Source of the DNA: Luteimonas fraxinea
GTDB taxonomy: Bacteria > Pseudomonadota > Gammaproteobacteria > Xanthomonadales > Xanthomonadaceae
Direction: 5' to 3'
DNA: 64,000 bases
NCBI RefSeq assembly: GCF_021233355.1
Contig: NZ_CP089507.1
Span: 1,488,001 to 1,552,000, forward strand
Shown here: piece by piece, positions 16,929 to 26,234 of the stretch
Position numbering within the stretch: position 1 is the stretch's first letter
How the letters are laid out: every line of letters starts with the position of its first letter
Program-made: the position numbers and the translations under genes
Notes under the pieces: generated by a model
What the model saw: only the letters and a program-made list of their open reading frames with translations
Database searches by the model: none
Told to the model about the DNA's origin: nothing

Positions 16929-19354
16929 GCCCGGCTCCGCGACGCGGCCTGGGGTGTGGACGGGCCGATCCGTTGCCGGCGCAGCCGCAGTGCATTGCCC
17001 ACGACCGACGCCGAGCTGAGGCTCATCGCCAGCGCGGCGAACATCGGCGACAGCAACCAGCCGGTGAACGGATACAAGACACCGGCGGCGAACGGCACGC
17101 CCAGGCCGTTGTAGACCAGGGCAAACAGCAGGTTCTGACGCATGTTGGCGACCGTCGCCTGCGACAGCGCGCGGGCGGTGGCGATGCCGCGCAGGTCGCC
17201 CTTGACCAGGGTCAGGGCCGCGCTGTCCATCGCCACGTCGGTGCCGGTGCCCATCGCGATGCCGACATCGGCGCGCGCCAGCGCCGGTGCATCGTTGATG
17301 CCGTCGCCGGCCATCGCCACGACGCACCCCTCGCGCTGCAGCCGTTCGACCAGGGCCAGCTTGTCGGCGGGTTGCACCTCGCCGTGCACCTCGTCAATGC
17401 CCAGCCGCGCGGCCACCGAGCGCGCCGTGGTCAAGCCGTCGCCGGTCGCCATGACCAGTCGCAGGCCGGCGGCACGCAACGCGGCCAGCGCCTCGGGCGT
17501 GCCCGCCTTGACCGGATCGGCGACCGCCAGCAGTCCCGCCAGCCGGCCGTCGACGGCGAGGTACATCACGCTGGCGCCCTCGGTACGCAGGGCCTCGGCT
17601 TCGGCCACCAGCCCATCGACTGCCACGCCGGCCTGGCGCATCAGTCCGGTGTTGCCCAGCGCCAGCGCACGGCGCTCGACCATGCCGCGCACGCCAATGC
17701 CCGAATCCGATTCGAACGCCGCCACGGTCTCGAGATCCAGCTGCCGCTCGCGCGCCTCGCGCATGATGGCCGCGGCAAGCGGATGCTCGCTGCCTTGGTC
17801 CAGGCTGGCCGCCAGCCGCAGCACCTCACCGGCGTCGAAGCCCGGGGCGGGCACCGCGCAGCGGAACGCGGGACGGCCTTCGGTGAGGGTGCCGGTCTTG
17901 TCGATCACCAGCGTATCGACCTGGCCCAGACGTTCGATGGCGGCCGCGTCCCGGAACAGGATGCCGTGGCTGGCACCGCGTCCGGTGGCGACCATGATCG
18001 ACATCGGCGTTGCCAACCCCAGTGCGCAGGGGCAGGCGATGATCAGCACCGAAACCGCATTGATCAGGCCGTAGACCCAACTCGGCTGCGGACCCCACCA
18101 GCCCCAGACGAAGAACGCGACCACCGCGATCGCCACCACCGCCATGACGAAGCCGCCGGCCACGGTGTCGGCCATGCGCTGCATCGGCGCACGAGAGCGC
18201 TGCGCGGTGGCGACCATCTGCACGACCTGCGCGAGCACGGTGGCCCCGCCGATCTTCTCGGCGCGCATCACCAGCGCACCGGTGGTGTTGAGGGTGGCGC
18301 CGATCAACCGGTCGCCCGGCATCTTGCGCACCGGCACCGACTCGCCGGTCAGCATCGATTCGTTGACGGCGCTGGCCCCGTCCAGCACGACGCCATCCAC
18401 CGGCACCTTCTCGCCCGGGCGCACGCGCAGGCGGTCGCCGACCTGGACATCGGCCAGCGCCACGTCCGCCTCGTCGCCATCGGCCGAGAGTCTGCGCGCG
18501 GTTCGAGGCGCCAGCCCGAGCAGCGAGCGGATCGCCGCCGAGGTCTGCGCCCGCGCCTTGAGTTCCAGTACCTGTCCGAGCAGGGTCAGCGAGACGATCA
18601 CCGTCGCCGCCTCGAAGTACACCGACACCCGCCCCATCGACGCGAACGATGCGGGAAACACCCCGGGCGCGACCGTGACCACGACGCTGTAGGCAAACGC
18701 CGCGCCGGTGCCCAGGCTGATCAAGGTCCACATGTTGGGGCTGCGGTTGCGCAGCGACTGCCAGCCGCGGACGAAGAACGGCGCCCCGGCCCACAGCACC
18801 ACGGGTGTGGTCAGCGCGAATTCCACCCAGCTTTGCACCGTCATGTCGAACAGGTGCAGGCGGTGGCCGAACATCGCCAGTCCGAACACGCAGACGGTCA
18901 GCGGCAGTGTCCACCAGAAGCGTCGGGAGAAGTCGCGCAGTTCGGGCGTGTCGTCGTCTGGCGTTGGCATCTCCGGTTCCAGCGCCATGCCGCAGATCGG
19001 GCACGCGCCGGGATGGTCCTGGCGGATCTGCAAGTGCATCGGACACAGGTACACCGCGCCGTCTGCCACGACGGCTGCAGGCACGTTACCGGCCGGCGCA
19101 GCGTGCAGCCAGCGTGCCGGGTCGGCGTCGAAACGCGCCGCGCAGTGCGCGCTGCAGAACAGCAGCACGTGCCCAGCGTGCTCGCGTCGATGCGCTGACC
19201 GCGCGTCCACCGCCATCCCGCACACGGGATCATGCAGCAGGGCCATCGCCTGCCCGACAGGATCGCGCACGTCCACATGCTCGTGCTCGTGCTCGTAAGC
19301 GGGCGCCATCGGCGCATGCGTGGCGGGATCGTGGGGCACCTGATCACGGGTCAC
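16925..19354 (-). CDS. Copper-type heavy-metal P-type ATPase with YHS domain
   Basis: An 809-residue P1B ATPase. It begins with a His-rich stretch (EHEHEHVDV), then a YHS domain (41-83, HDPVCGM, CSAHC) and a heavy-metal-binding domain (103-128, CPMH...CPICGM) instead of an HMA domain. The core has CPC (441-443) in the ion-binding helix, phosphorylated Asp485 in [14 protein letters not shown] and [14 protein letters not shown]. It likely exports Cu(I), perhaps to supply oxidases. The start GTG 19354 overlaps the stop of the preceding gene by four bases (GTGA), which is better than an in-frame start far upstream. Confidence 0.9.
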   Translation of the reverse strand: MTRDQVPHDPATHAPMAPAYEHEHEHVDVRDPVGQAMALLHDPVCGMAVDARSAHRREHAGHVLLFCSAHCAARFDADPARWLHAAPAGNVPAAVVADGAVYLCPMHLQIRQDHPGACPICGMALEPEMPTPDDDTPELRDFSRRFWWTLPLTVCVFGLAMFGHRLHLFDMTVQSWVEFALTTPVVLWAGAPFFVRGWQSLRNRSPNMWTLISLGTGAAFAYSVVVTVAPGVFPASFASMGRVSVYFEAATVIVSLTLLGQVLELKARAQTSAAIRSLLGLAPRTARRLSADGDEADVALADVQVGDRLRVRPGEKVPVDGVVLDGASAVNESMLTGESVPVRKMPGDRLIGATLNTTGALVMRAEKIGGATVLAQVVQMVATAQRSRAPMQRMADTVAGGFVMAVVAIAVVAFFVWGWWGPQPSWVYGLINAVSVLIIACPCALGLATPMSIMVATGRGASHGILFRDAAAIERLGQVDTLVIDKTGTLTEGRPAFRCAVPAPGFDAGEVLRLAASLDQGSEHPLAAAIMREARERQLDLETVAAFESDSGIGVRGMVERRALALGNTGLMRQAGVAVDGLVAEAEALRTEGASVMYLAVDGRLAGLLAVADPVKAGTPEALAALRAAGLRLVMATGDGLTTARSVAARLGIDEVHGEVQPADKLALVERLQREGCVVAMAGDGINDAPALARADVGIAMGTGTDVAMDSAALTLVKGDLRGIATARALSQATVANMRQNLLFALVYNGLGVPFAAGVLYPFTGWLLSPMFAALAMSLSSASVVGNALRLRRQRIGPSTPQAASRSRA

Positions 19355-20784
19355 GGCGGTGTGGTCCGATAGTGATGCGCCACCAGCGCGGCGATCGCAC
19401 ATGAGGCGAGGCGCGAGGCGCCCGAATCGGCGCGGCTGGTCAGGATCACCGGCACCTTCGCGCCCATGACGATCCCGGCGCTGGCGGCCTGGCCCATGTA
19501 CATCAGCTGCTTGGCCAGCATGTTGCCGCTTTCCAGATCCGGCACCACCAGGATGTCGGCCTGGCCCGCCACCTCGGACACGATTCCCTTGGTGCGCGCG
19601 GCCGCGATTGAGACCGCGTTGTCGAAGGCCAGCGGACCGTCGAGCACGGCGCCGGTGATCTGGCCGCGGTCGGCCATCTTGCACAGCGCCGCCGCATCGA
19701 GCGTGGCTGGCATCGACGCGGTGACCGTCTCCACCGCGGCCAGGATCGCGACGCGCGGCTTGACCACGCCGATCACCTGCGCCAGTTCGATCGCGTTGCG
19801 GATGATGTCGGCCTTCTGCGCCAGGTCCGGGGCCAGGTTGATGGCGGCATCGGTGACGATGAACGCGCGCGGGTAATGCGGCGTCTGCAATACGAAGCAG
19901 TGGCTGACCCGGCGCCCGGTGCGCAGCCCGGCGCTCGAGGCGACAACCGCCGCCATCAGCTCGTCCGTGTGCAGGCTGCCCTTCATCAGCGCCTCGACCG
20001 TGCCCTGGCGGGCGAGATCGGCCGCGCGCGCGGCCGCCGCGTGGCTGTGCGGCACGTCCTCGATCAAGATTCCGGACAGGTCCAGGCTGGCCTCGGCCGC
20101 CACCGCGACCAGCTTCGCGCGCGGCGCGACCAGGATCGGCTCGATGACCCCCGCCGCCTGCGCCGCCAGCGCTGCCGAGAGGCTCGGCGCATCGCAGGGG
20201 TGCACCACCGCCACCGGGATCGGCGGCAGCGCTGCGACATGCGCCAGCAAGCGCACCAGTCCCTCGCCCCCTGCAGCATCAAGGCGGATCTCCGGCAGCA
20301 TGGTGCGCGCGCGTTCGATGCGTTCGGACGGCGCCACGACATCCGCCTCGCCTTCGATGACCACTTGGCCCGCCTGGTTGGTGCACCGGCAGTCCAGCAC
20401 CACGCCGCGCGTGGCCGGGTCCTTGCGCAGCACGACGACCTCGACCCGCAGCCGGTCGCCGACCTTGACCGGTGCACGGAACTGCAGCGACTGGCTGCGG
20501 TAGATCGTTCCGGGACCGGGCAGGCGCGTGCCCAGCACCGCCGAGATCAGCGCGCCGCCCCACATGCCATGCGCGATGACCTCGTGGAAGCGGGCGCCGG
20601 CCGCGAATGCCGGATCGACATGGAAGGAATTGACGTCGCCCGACATTGCGGCAAACACCTGGATGTCCTGCATCGTCAGGCTGCGCTCGAGCACAGCCCG
20701 CTCGCCGACGACCAGTTCGTCGAAGGTGCGGTTGCGCAGAACCTGCAGCGTGTCGTCGGCTGTGGATGTGGGGGTCATGTGCAT
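19351..20784 (-). CDS. Bifunctional MaoC hydratase / phosphate acetyl- or butyryltransferase
   Basis: A 477-residue fusion. Residues ~15-150 are a MaoC/hot-dog (R)-enoyl-CoA hydratase-like domain ([31 protein letters not shown]). Residues ~165-477 are a phosphate acyltransferase ([74 protein letters not shown]). The latter makes acyl phosphate from acyl-CoA, feeding acetate kinase three genes downstream. The hydratase part could link to polyhydroxyalkanoate metabolism, which fits the phasin gene nearby. Start ATG 20784; ATG 20778 is equally possible. Confidence 0.92.
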   Translation of the reverse strand: MHMTPTSTADDTLQVLRNRTFDELVVGERAVLERSLTMQDIQVFAAMSGDVNSFHVDPAFAAGARFHEVIAHGMWGGALISAVLGTRLPGPGTIYRSQSLQFRAPVKVGDRLRVEVVVLRKDPATRGVVLDCRCTNQAGQVVIEGEADVVAPSERIERARTMLPEIRLDAAGGEGLVRLLAHVAALPPIPVAVVHPCDAPSLSAALAAQAAGVIEPILVAPRAKLVAVAAEASLDLSGILIEDVPHSHAAAARAADLARQGTVEALMKGSLHTDELMAAVVASSAGLRTGRRVSHCFVLQTPHYPRAFIVTDAAINLAPDLAQKADIIRNAIELAQVIGVVKPRVAILAAVETVTASMPATLDAAALCKMADRGQITGAVLDGPLAFDNAVSIAAARTKGIVSEVAGQADILVVPDLESGNMLAKQLMYMGQAASAGIVMGAKVPVILTSRADSGASRLASCAIAALVAHHYRTTPP

Positions 20785-20826
20785 TCCAGTTCGTGCACCG
20801 GCCACCCCGCGTGGCCGGCGCGTCCA

Positions 20827-21696
20827 TCAACTGCGGATGAGCAGTGTGTCGACGGCCGAGGCCGCAACGATGCGCCGGGCGACGCTGCCAACGAGCAATT
20901 CGTACACCGCACCGCGCCCGTGGGTACCGACGACGACCAGATCCGGATCGACGCTCTCGACGTGCTGCTGCACCAGCCTCGCGGGATCGCCGTGCTCCAC
21001 CACCAGTTCGGCATCAGGCGCGTGCTTGTGCAACAGGGCCTGCCCCGCCTCGCGCAGCTGCGCGCGCACCTGCGCGACCGTCTCGTCCTGCCCGGTGTTC
21101 ATGAGTCCCAGCAACGGCACTTCGAAACCATGCAGCACCGTGAGCCGCGCTGCGGGGAACAACGCGCGTGCACGCTGCAACGCAGCCAGCGACGGCGCGG
21201 AGAAATCACTCGCCACCACCATATGGCGATATTCGCCATGCACACGCTCGTGCACGGTCAGCAGCGCAATCCGCTCTCGTCGCAGCAGGTGGTCGACGGT
21301 CGAACCGAACACGGTCGGACTCAGCACGCCCGGCCGCACCGGCCCGGTCACCACCAGCATGTCGCCGGCACAACCGTCGAGGATGCCGTTGAGCTGCGCT
21401 CCGGCATCGCCCTCGCCCGCGTGGACGCGCCACGCGACGCCCGGCTGGGCGACCTCGCGTCGCAGCCAGCGCTCGGCACGGGTCCGCAGCGAGGTGGCGC
21501 GGTACCAGTCGGGCTGCTTACGACGCAGGACTTTTTCGGCCTGGCGCGTCCCCGGATCGACCATGGTCGCGGCGACCGCCGTCCCACCCAGGCTGCGTGC
21601 CAGTACGAGCGCGCGGTCGAGCGCGCGGTCGCAACGCGGTGCACGGTCGGTTGCCAGCAGCACGCCGCTGCTACCGTTCGATTCGTTGACGCTCAT
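20827..21696 (-). CDS. Tandem universal stress protein
   Basis: A 289-residue protein with two UspA folds (about 10-145 and 155-289). The second copy ends with VVVGTHGRGAVYELLVGSVARRIVAAS, matching the ATP-binding G-x2-G-x9-G-S/T pattern; the first copy is more divergent (MLVVTGPVRPGVLSPTVFGSTVDHLL). Usp proteins help survive growth arrest and low energy. It overlaps the P-type ATPase gene upstream by four bases (ATGA) and precedes the MaoC/phosphate acyltransferase gene by 42 bases. Confidence 0.92.
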   Translation of the reverse strand: MSVNESNGSSGVLLATDRAPRCDRALDRALVLARSLGGTAVAATMVDPGTRQAEKVLRRKQPDWYRATSLRTRAERWLRREVAQPGVAWRVHAGEGDAGAQLNGILDGCAGDMLVVTGPVRPGVLSPTVFGSTVDHLLRRERIALLTVHERVHGEYRHMVVASDFSAPSLAALQRARALFPAARLTVLHGFEVPLLGLMNTGQDETVAQVRAQLREAGQALLHKHAPDAELVVEHGDPARLVQQHVESVDPDLVVVGTHGRGAVYELLVGSVARRIVAASAVDTLLIRS

Positions 21697-24473
21697 CGCG
21701 TTTCTCCTGTCCGCGCAACGGATGGATCCGGCGCGTGCTTCAGCTCTTCAAAGACATCCAGTCGTCGCAACACCCATTTCTCGCATTCGAGAACGACCAG
21801 CAATGCGACACCCACCAGCACGATCACCCCACCCTCCAGCCACGGCACAGGCCTGCTGTCGAACAGCAGATGCATCCACGGCAGATAAGTGAAGGCCAAC
21901 TGCGCCACCACCACACCGGCCACCGCCCATAGCACCGCCGGCGTACCGACCAGGCCGCGCCAGGTGAAGGCGCTGCCATGCAGGTAGCGCACGCTGAAGA
22001 GATAGGCGATCTCCATCACGCAGAACACGTTGACCACCATCGTCCGCGCGGTGTCCATATCCAGGCCTCGCTGCTGCGCCCAGCCGAAGATGCCGAACGC
22101 GCCCACGCTGAACAGCAGTGACACCAGCACGATCCGCCACAGCATGAACGGTGAAATCAGCGCTGCGCTACGCCGCCGGGGACGCCGCTGCATCACCCCC
22201 AACTCGGGCGGCTCGAACGCCAGTGCCAGGCCCAGGGTGATCGTCAGCACCATGTTGATCCACAGGATCTGCGGCGCGGTCATCGGCAGCGACCAGCCCA
22301 GCACGATCGCCAGCGCCACGGTCAGCGCTTCGCCGCCGTTGGTCGGCAGCGTCCAGGCAACCACCTTGCGGATGTTGTCGTAGACGGCGCGTCCCTCGTG
22401 CACCGCCGCAGCGATCGAGGCGAAGTTGTCGTCGGCCAGCACCATCTCGCTGGCCTCCTTGGCCGCCTCGGTGCCCTTGTGCCCCATGGCGATGCCGATG
22501 TCGGCCTGCTTGAGTGACGGTGCATCGTTGACCCCGTCGCCGGTCATCGCCGCGGTGTGCCCCAGCGACTGCAGCGCGCGCACGATCCGCAGTTTGTGCT
22601 CGGGACTGCTGCGGGCGAACACGTCGGTGCGTTCGACCAGCGCCGGCAGCGCCGCATCGGAGACCGATTCAAGCGCCCGCCCGGTGACGACGGTGGGAGC
22701 GTCGGCGATTTCGAGCTGGCGGGCGATCGCCTGCGCGGTCGCCGCATGGTCGCCGGTGATCATCTTCACCGCGATGCCGGCCGCGCGGCACTCGGCCACC
22801 GCGCGCCTGGCTTCCTCGCGCGGGGGATCGATGAATCCGGCGATCCCCGCGAACACCAGATCGCTCACGTCGGACAGGCCGAACCCGGGCGGCACCTGCG
22901 GCAAGCGCGCCTGGGCAAAGCCGAGCACGCGCTGGCCTTGCGCGCCCGCTGCATCCACCGCCTGCTGCCAAGCCTCCGGCTGGAGCGACTGCAGGCTACC
23001 CTCCGCGTCCAACTGCCCACGACTCAGCGCCAGCACCTGCTCGGGCGCGCCTTTCACGCACAGCAGCGCACCGCCATCGGGCTCGGCATGCAGGGTGGCC
23101 ATGAAACGGTACCCAGCGTCGAACGGCACCTCGTCCAGACGCGGATGGCGCGCGTGCAGCGCGGACACGTCGACGCCGGCCTTGAACGCCAGCGCGAGCA
23201 GCGCGCCCTCCATCGGATCGCCATCCACCTGCCATGCGCCGTCCACGTCCTGCAGGCGGGCGTCGTTGCAGAGCGCGCCGATGCGGGCGACGCCCTCGGC
23301 AGCGGTGCGTGCGGCTTCGGCGCCGGTCGCCGGCCCGAATGCGCCCTCGGGCGCATAGCCGCTGCCTTCGACCTGCACCGCGCCGGCGGCCGTGCACACC
23401 AGGCGCACGGTCATCTCGTTGCGGGTCAGCGTGCCGGTCTTGTCGGTGCAGATGACCGTCGTCGCGCCCAGCGTCTCCACCGCCGGCAGCCGCCGGATGA
23501 TGGCGTTGCGCGTGGCCATGCGGCGTACGCCCAGGGCCAGGGTGATGGTGATGACCGCGGGCAGGCCTTCGGGCACCAAGCCCACCGCCAGCGCCACCAC
23601 GATCATCAGCGCATCCAGCCATGCGTAGTCGCGCCACAGCACGGCGAACGCGAACAGCGCCGCGGCCAGCACGAGCGCCAGTAGGGTAAAGCGCCGGCCG
23701 AACTGCCCGATCTGTGCCAGCAGCGGCGTGGTGATCGCCTGCACGCCACCGAGCAGCGTGCCGATGCGCCCGACCTCGGTCGCCGCCCCTGTTGCGACCA
23801 CCACGACACTAGCCTGGCCCGAGGCGACCAGCGTGCCGGAATAGAGCATCGATGCCCGCGTCGCCAGGTCCGCATCCGCTGCGACCGGTTCACTGGTCTT
23901 GTCGGCAGGCACCGATTCGCCGGTCAGCACCGATTCGTCGATCCGCAATCCGCGCCCCCGCAGCAGACGCGCATCGGCGGGCACCCGGTCGCCAGCCTCC
24001 AGCAGCACCACGTCGCCTGGTACCAGGCCGGTCACCGGCACCTCGATCCGGGCGCCGTCGCGTTGGACATGCGCGTTGGCCGACAGCATCGCGCGCAGCG
24101 CTGACATCGCCTGCTCGGCACGTCCCTCCTGGATGTATCCGACGATCGCGTTGATCAGCACCACCACCGCGATGACGGCTGCATCCACAACATGCTGCAA
24201 CAGCAGCGCGACCAGCGCGGCGGCCAGCAGGAACAGGATCAACGGGTCGTTGAAATGGCGCAGGAACCGCCGCCATGCCGGCACCGGACGCATCGCTGGC
24301 AGCGCGTTTGGGCCATGCGCGGCCAGACGCGCCTGAGCCGTCTCGCCGCGCAGGCCCTGCGCGGATGTATCCAGCATGTCGAGCACCGCGTTGACCGGCA
24401 GTGCATGCCAGTCCGGCGCGGCCGATGTCGACACCACCTGCGCGTGGCCGGCATTAATCCCCACGCAGCGCAC
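21693..24473 (-). CDS. P2-type cation-transporting ATPase
   Basis: A 926-residue P-type ATPase of the SERCA/PMR1-like group. It has TGES (184-187), PEGLP (301-305) in TM4, phosphorylated Asp344 in CTDKTGTLT, KGAPEQVL, and TGDGVNDAPSLKQADIGIAMG. The C-terminus carries the cation-ATPase C-domain with about six helices (ILWINMVLTITLGLALAFEP). PEGLP suggests Ca2+ or Mn2+ rather than heavy metals. The start is GTG 24473, inside the 3' end of the phasin gene (20-base overlap), consistent with tight coupling; the exact start is uncertain. Confidence 0.9.
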   Translation of the reverse strand: MRCVGINAGHAQVVSTSAAPDWHALPVNAVLDMLDTSAQGLRGETAQARLAAHGPNALPAMRPVPAWRRFLRHFNDPLILFLLAAALVALLLQHVVDAAVIAVVVLINAIVGYIQEGRAEQAMSALRAMLSANAHVQRDGARIEVPVTGLVPGDVVLLEAGDRVPADARLLRGRGLRIDESVLTGESVPADKTSEPVAADADLATRASMLYSGTLVASGQASVVVVATGAATEVGRIGTLLGGVQAITTPLLAQIGQFGRRFTLLALVLAAALFAFAVLWRDYAWLDALMIVVALAVGLVPEGLPAVITITLALGVRRMATRNAIIRRLPAVETLGATTVICTDKTGTLTRNEMTVRLVCTAAGAVQVEGSGYAPEGAFGPATGAEAARTAAEGVARIGALCNDARLQDVDGAWQVDGDPMEGALLALAFKAGVDVSALHARHPRLDEVPFDAGYRFMATLHAEPDGGALLCVKGAPEQVLALSRGQLDAEGSLQSLQPEAWQQAVDAAGAQGQRVLGFAQARLPQVPPGFGLSDVSDLVFAGIAGFIDPPREEARRAVAECRAAGIAVKMITGDHAATAQAIARQLEIADAPTVVTGRALESVSDAALPALVERTDVFARSSPEHKLRIVRALQSLGHTAAMTGDGVNDAPSLKQADIGIAMGHKGTEAAKEASEMVLADDNFASIAAAVHEGRAVYDNIRKVVAWTLPTNGGEALTVALAIVLGWSLPMTAPQILWINMVLTITLGLALAFEPPELGVMQRRPRRRSAALISPFMLWRIVLVSLLFSVGAFGIFGWAQQRGLDMDTARTMVVNVFCVMEIAYLFSVRYLHGSAFTWRGLVGTPAVLWAVAGVVVAQLAFTYLPWMHLLFDSRPVPWLEGGVIVLVGVALLVVLECEKWVLRRLDVFEELKHAPDPSVARTGETR

Positions 24474-25068
24474 CCGAGGGCCTGGTGCGGGCGGATGTTC
24501 TGAATGTTTTACGCGCAGGGGTCTGCTTAGCCGCCGGCTTGGGCATGGGCGGACTGGCAGTCTTGCGTGCCGGGCGCTTGGCTGGCTGCGCAGCCGAGGT
24601 CGCGGCTACATCCGCGTGCGCCTTCTGCGCGCGCGCGCCAGCCGTCAGCGGCGCGGCCCAGGCGCCCAGCAACGGCGCCCACGGACCATTGGTCCAGACG
24701 TCCGCCTCCGCCGCCGCGGGCAAGACTTCGGTCGTGGCCCGCTGCCAGCTCGACAGCGCCGACTGCAGACCTTCGGCAAAGATGTTCTGCGCTCTGATCG
24801 CAGTCTGGAGCGCGGCCTGGCCGTCCCCCAGCCGCTGCTGGAACAGCCTACCGAGCGAGTCAGCCGGCAGCGCCGACAGTGATTGCCAATCGCCCGATTC
24901 AAGCAGCGCCCGCAGCTCGGTGTCGGTTTCGACGATGCCGTCGCGGCTCAGGTGTTCGCTCAGTTCCAGCCAGTGCCGCCCGCCTTCCTGCAGCAGCTTG
25001 CAGATCCTCAACTGCAACTCGAGGTTGGCACGGTACAGCTGGAACGGCAGCAGGGTCACCTCTTGCAT
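24454..25068 (-). CDS. Phasin-family granule-associated protein
   Basis: A 204-residue protein from ATG 25068 with AAGGAG seven bases upstream. The N-terminal two thirds are amphipathic helices with the phasin layout (LPFQLYRANLELQLRICKLL; IRAQNIFAEGLQSALSSW). The C-terminus is rich in Ala, Lys and Pro (KPAAKQTPARKT), similar to the DNA-binding tail of PhaF-type phasins. It probably coats polyhydroxyalkanoate granules. Its place between export genes and a cation ATPase is typical of the stress cluster seen here. Confidence 0.82.
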   Translation of the reverse strand: MQEVTLLPFQLYRANLELQLRICKLLQEGGRHWLELSEHLSRDGIVETDTELRALLESGDWQSLSALPADSLGRLFQQRLGDGQAALQTAIRAQNIFAEGLQSALSSWQRATTEVLPAAAEADVWTNGPWAPLLGAWAAPLTAGARAQKAHADVAATSAAQPAKRPARKTASPPMPKPAAKQTPARKTFRTSARTRPSGALRGD

Positions 25069-25105
25069 GATTGGCTCCTTGCTCGGTGGAAGACGGAAGA
25101 GGCGC

Positions 25106-26233
25106 TCATGCCATCTGCGCGATGGTGTTGCGGAAGCGCTGCAATGACAGGAAGAACAACGCGCCGCCGATGCCCAGCAGTGCCAGGAAGCGGGGCCATA
25201 CCACGTCCAGTCCGGCGCCGCGGAACAGGATCGCCTGGCCCAGTTCGACGAAATGCGTGGTGGGTGCGAGCTGCATGACCCGCTGCACCGCCGCCGGCAT
25301 GCTCTCGAAGGGCGTGCTGCCGCCCGACAGCATCTGCAGGGGCAACAGCACCAGCACGACCAGCATGCCGAACTGCGGCATGTTGCGGGCCACGGTGGCC
25401 ATGAAGATGCCCAGCGACGTGGTGGCGAACAGCAGTAGCGCGGCGCCGGCGAAGAACAGCGTGGCCGATCCCGCCACCGGCACGTCCAGCAGGCCGCGCA
25501 CCACCACGTTGAGCGACAGCGCGGCGGCCACCAGCACCACCAGGCCCATCGACCAGATCTTGGCAAGCATGATCTCCGCCGGGGTGACCGGCATCACCAG
25601 CAGGTGTTCGATGGTGCCGTGTTCGCGCTCGCGGATCAGCGCCGCGCCGGTGAGGATGATCGACAGCATCGTGATCTGGTTGATGATCTGCGACAGCCCG
25701 CCGAACCAGGATTTGTCCAGCGCCGGGTTGAAGCGCGCGCGCAGCGCCAGGTCGACCGGCGGCGCGGCGCGGCCGCGATAGCGGCTGACGAATTCGTTGA
25801 TCTCCGCCATCGTCACCTGCTGGATGTAGCCGCTGCCGGTGAACGCCTGGGTCATGCGCGTGGCGTCGGTGTTGAGCTGGATCTGCGCCGCGCGACCGGC
25901 CAGCACGTCGCGCTGGAAGTTCACCGGGATGTTCATCACGAACGTGTAGGTGCCCGCGTCCAGCCCCGGGTCGACCTCGGCGTGGCCGATCATCGCCGGC
26001 GGCGCGAATTGCGGCGGATAGAACGCCGAGACGATGCGCTGCGACAGCTGGGAATTGTCCTCGTCCACCACCGCCAGCGGCGCGTTGTTGAGCGTCTCGG
26101 GCATCGACGAGGCCGAGGAGTACACGGCGAAGGTGAAGGTGAAGACGATCAGCGCGAGCATGATCGGGTCGCGCCACAGGCTCCAGAGTTCCTTCACCCC
26201 GAGGCGGTAGATGTTGGCCAGCGTCCGCCGCAT
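25106..26233 (-). CDS. ABC-2 type permease (YhhJ-like)
   Basis: A 375-residue membrane protein. An N-terminal helix (IMLALIVFTFTFAVYSS) is followed by a large periplasmic region and five C-terminal helices with the ABC-2 motif (IREREHGTIEHLLVMPVTPAEIMLAKIWSMG; MLSGGSTPFESMP). It is the partner permease of the ABC protein at 26235-28973, one base after its stop (TGAGATG). With the HlyD-type protein it forms a three-part exporter of unknown substrate. Confidence 0.9.
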   Translation of the reverse strand: MRRTLANIYRLGVKELWSLWRDPIMLALIVFTFTFAVYSSASSMPETLNNAPLAVVDEDNSQLSQRIVSAFYPPQFAPPAMIGHAEVDPGLDAGTYTFVMNIPVNFQRDVLAGRAAQIQLNTDATRMTQAFTGSGYIQQVTMAEINEFVSRYRGRAAPPVDLALRARFNPALDKSWFGGLSQIINQITMLSIILTGAALIREREHGTIEHLLVMPVTPAEIMLAKIWSMGLVVLVAAALSLNVVVRGLLDVPVAGSATLFFAGAALLLFATTSLGIFMATVARNMPQFGMLVVLVLLPLQMLSGGSTPFESMPAAVQRVMQLAPTTHFVELGQAILFRGAGLDVVWPRFLALLGIGGALFFLSLQRFRNTIAQMA

Positions 26234-26234
26234 C

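Noticed and set aside
16973..19198. 741-codon + strand frame opposite the copper ATPase
   Set aside because: No domain, and the ATPase on the other strand is complete.
19876..21888. 670-codon + strand frame
   Set aside because: Antisense to the acyltransferase, Usp and ATPase genes, with no motif.
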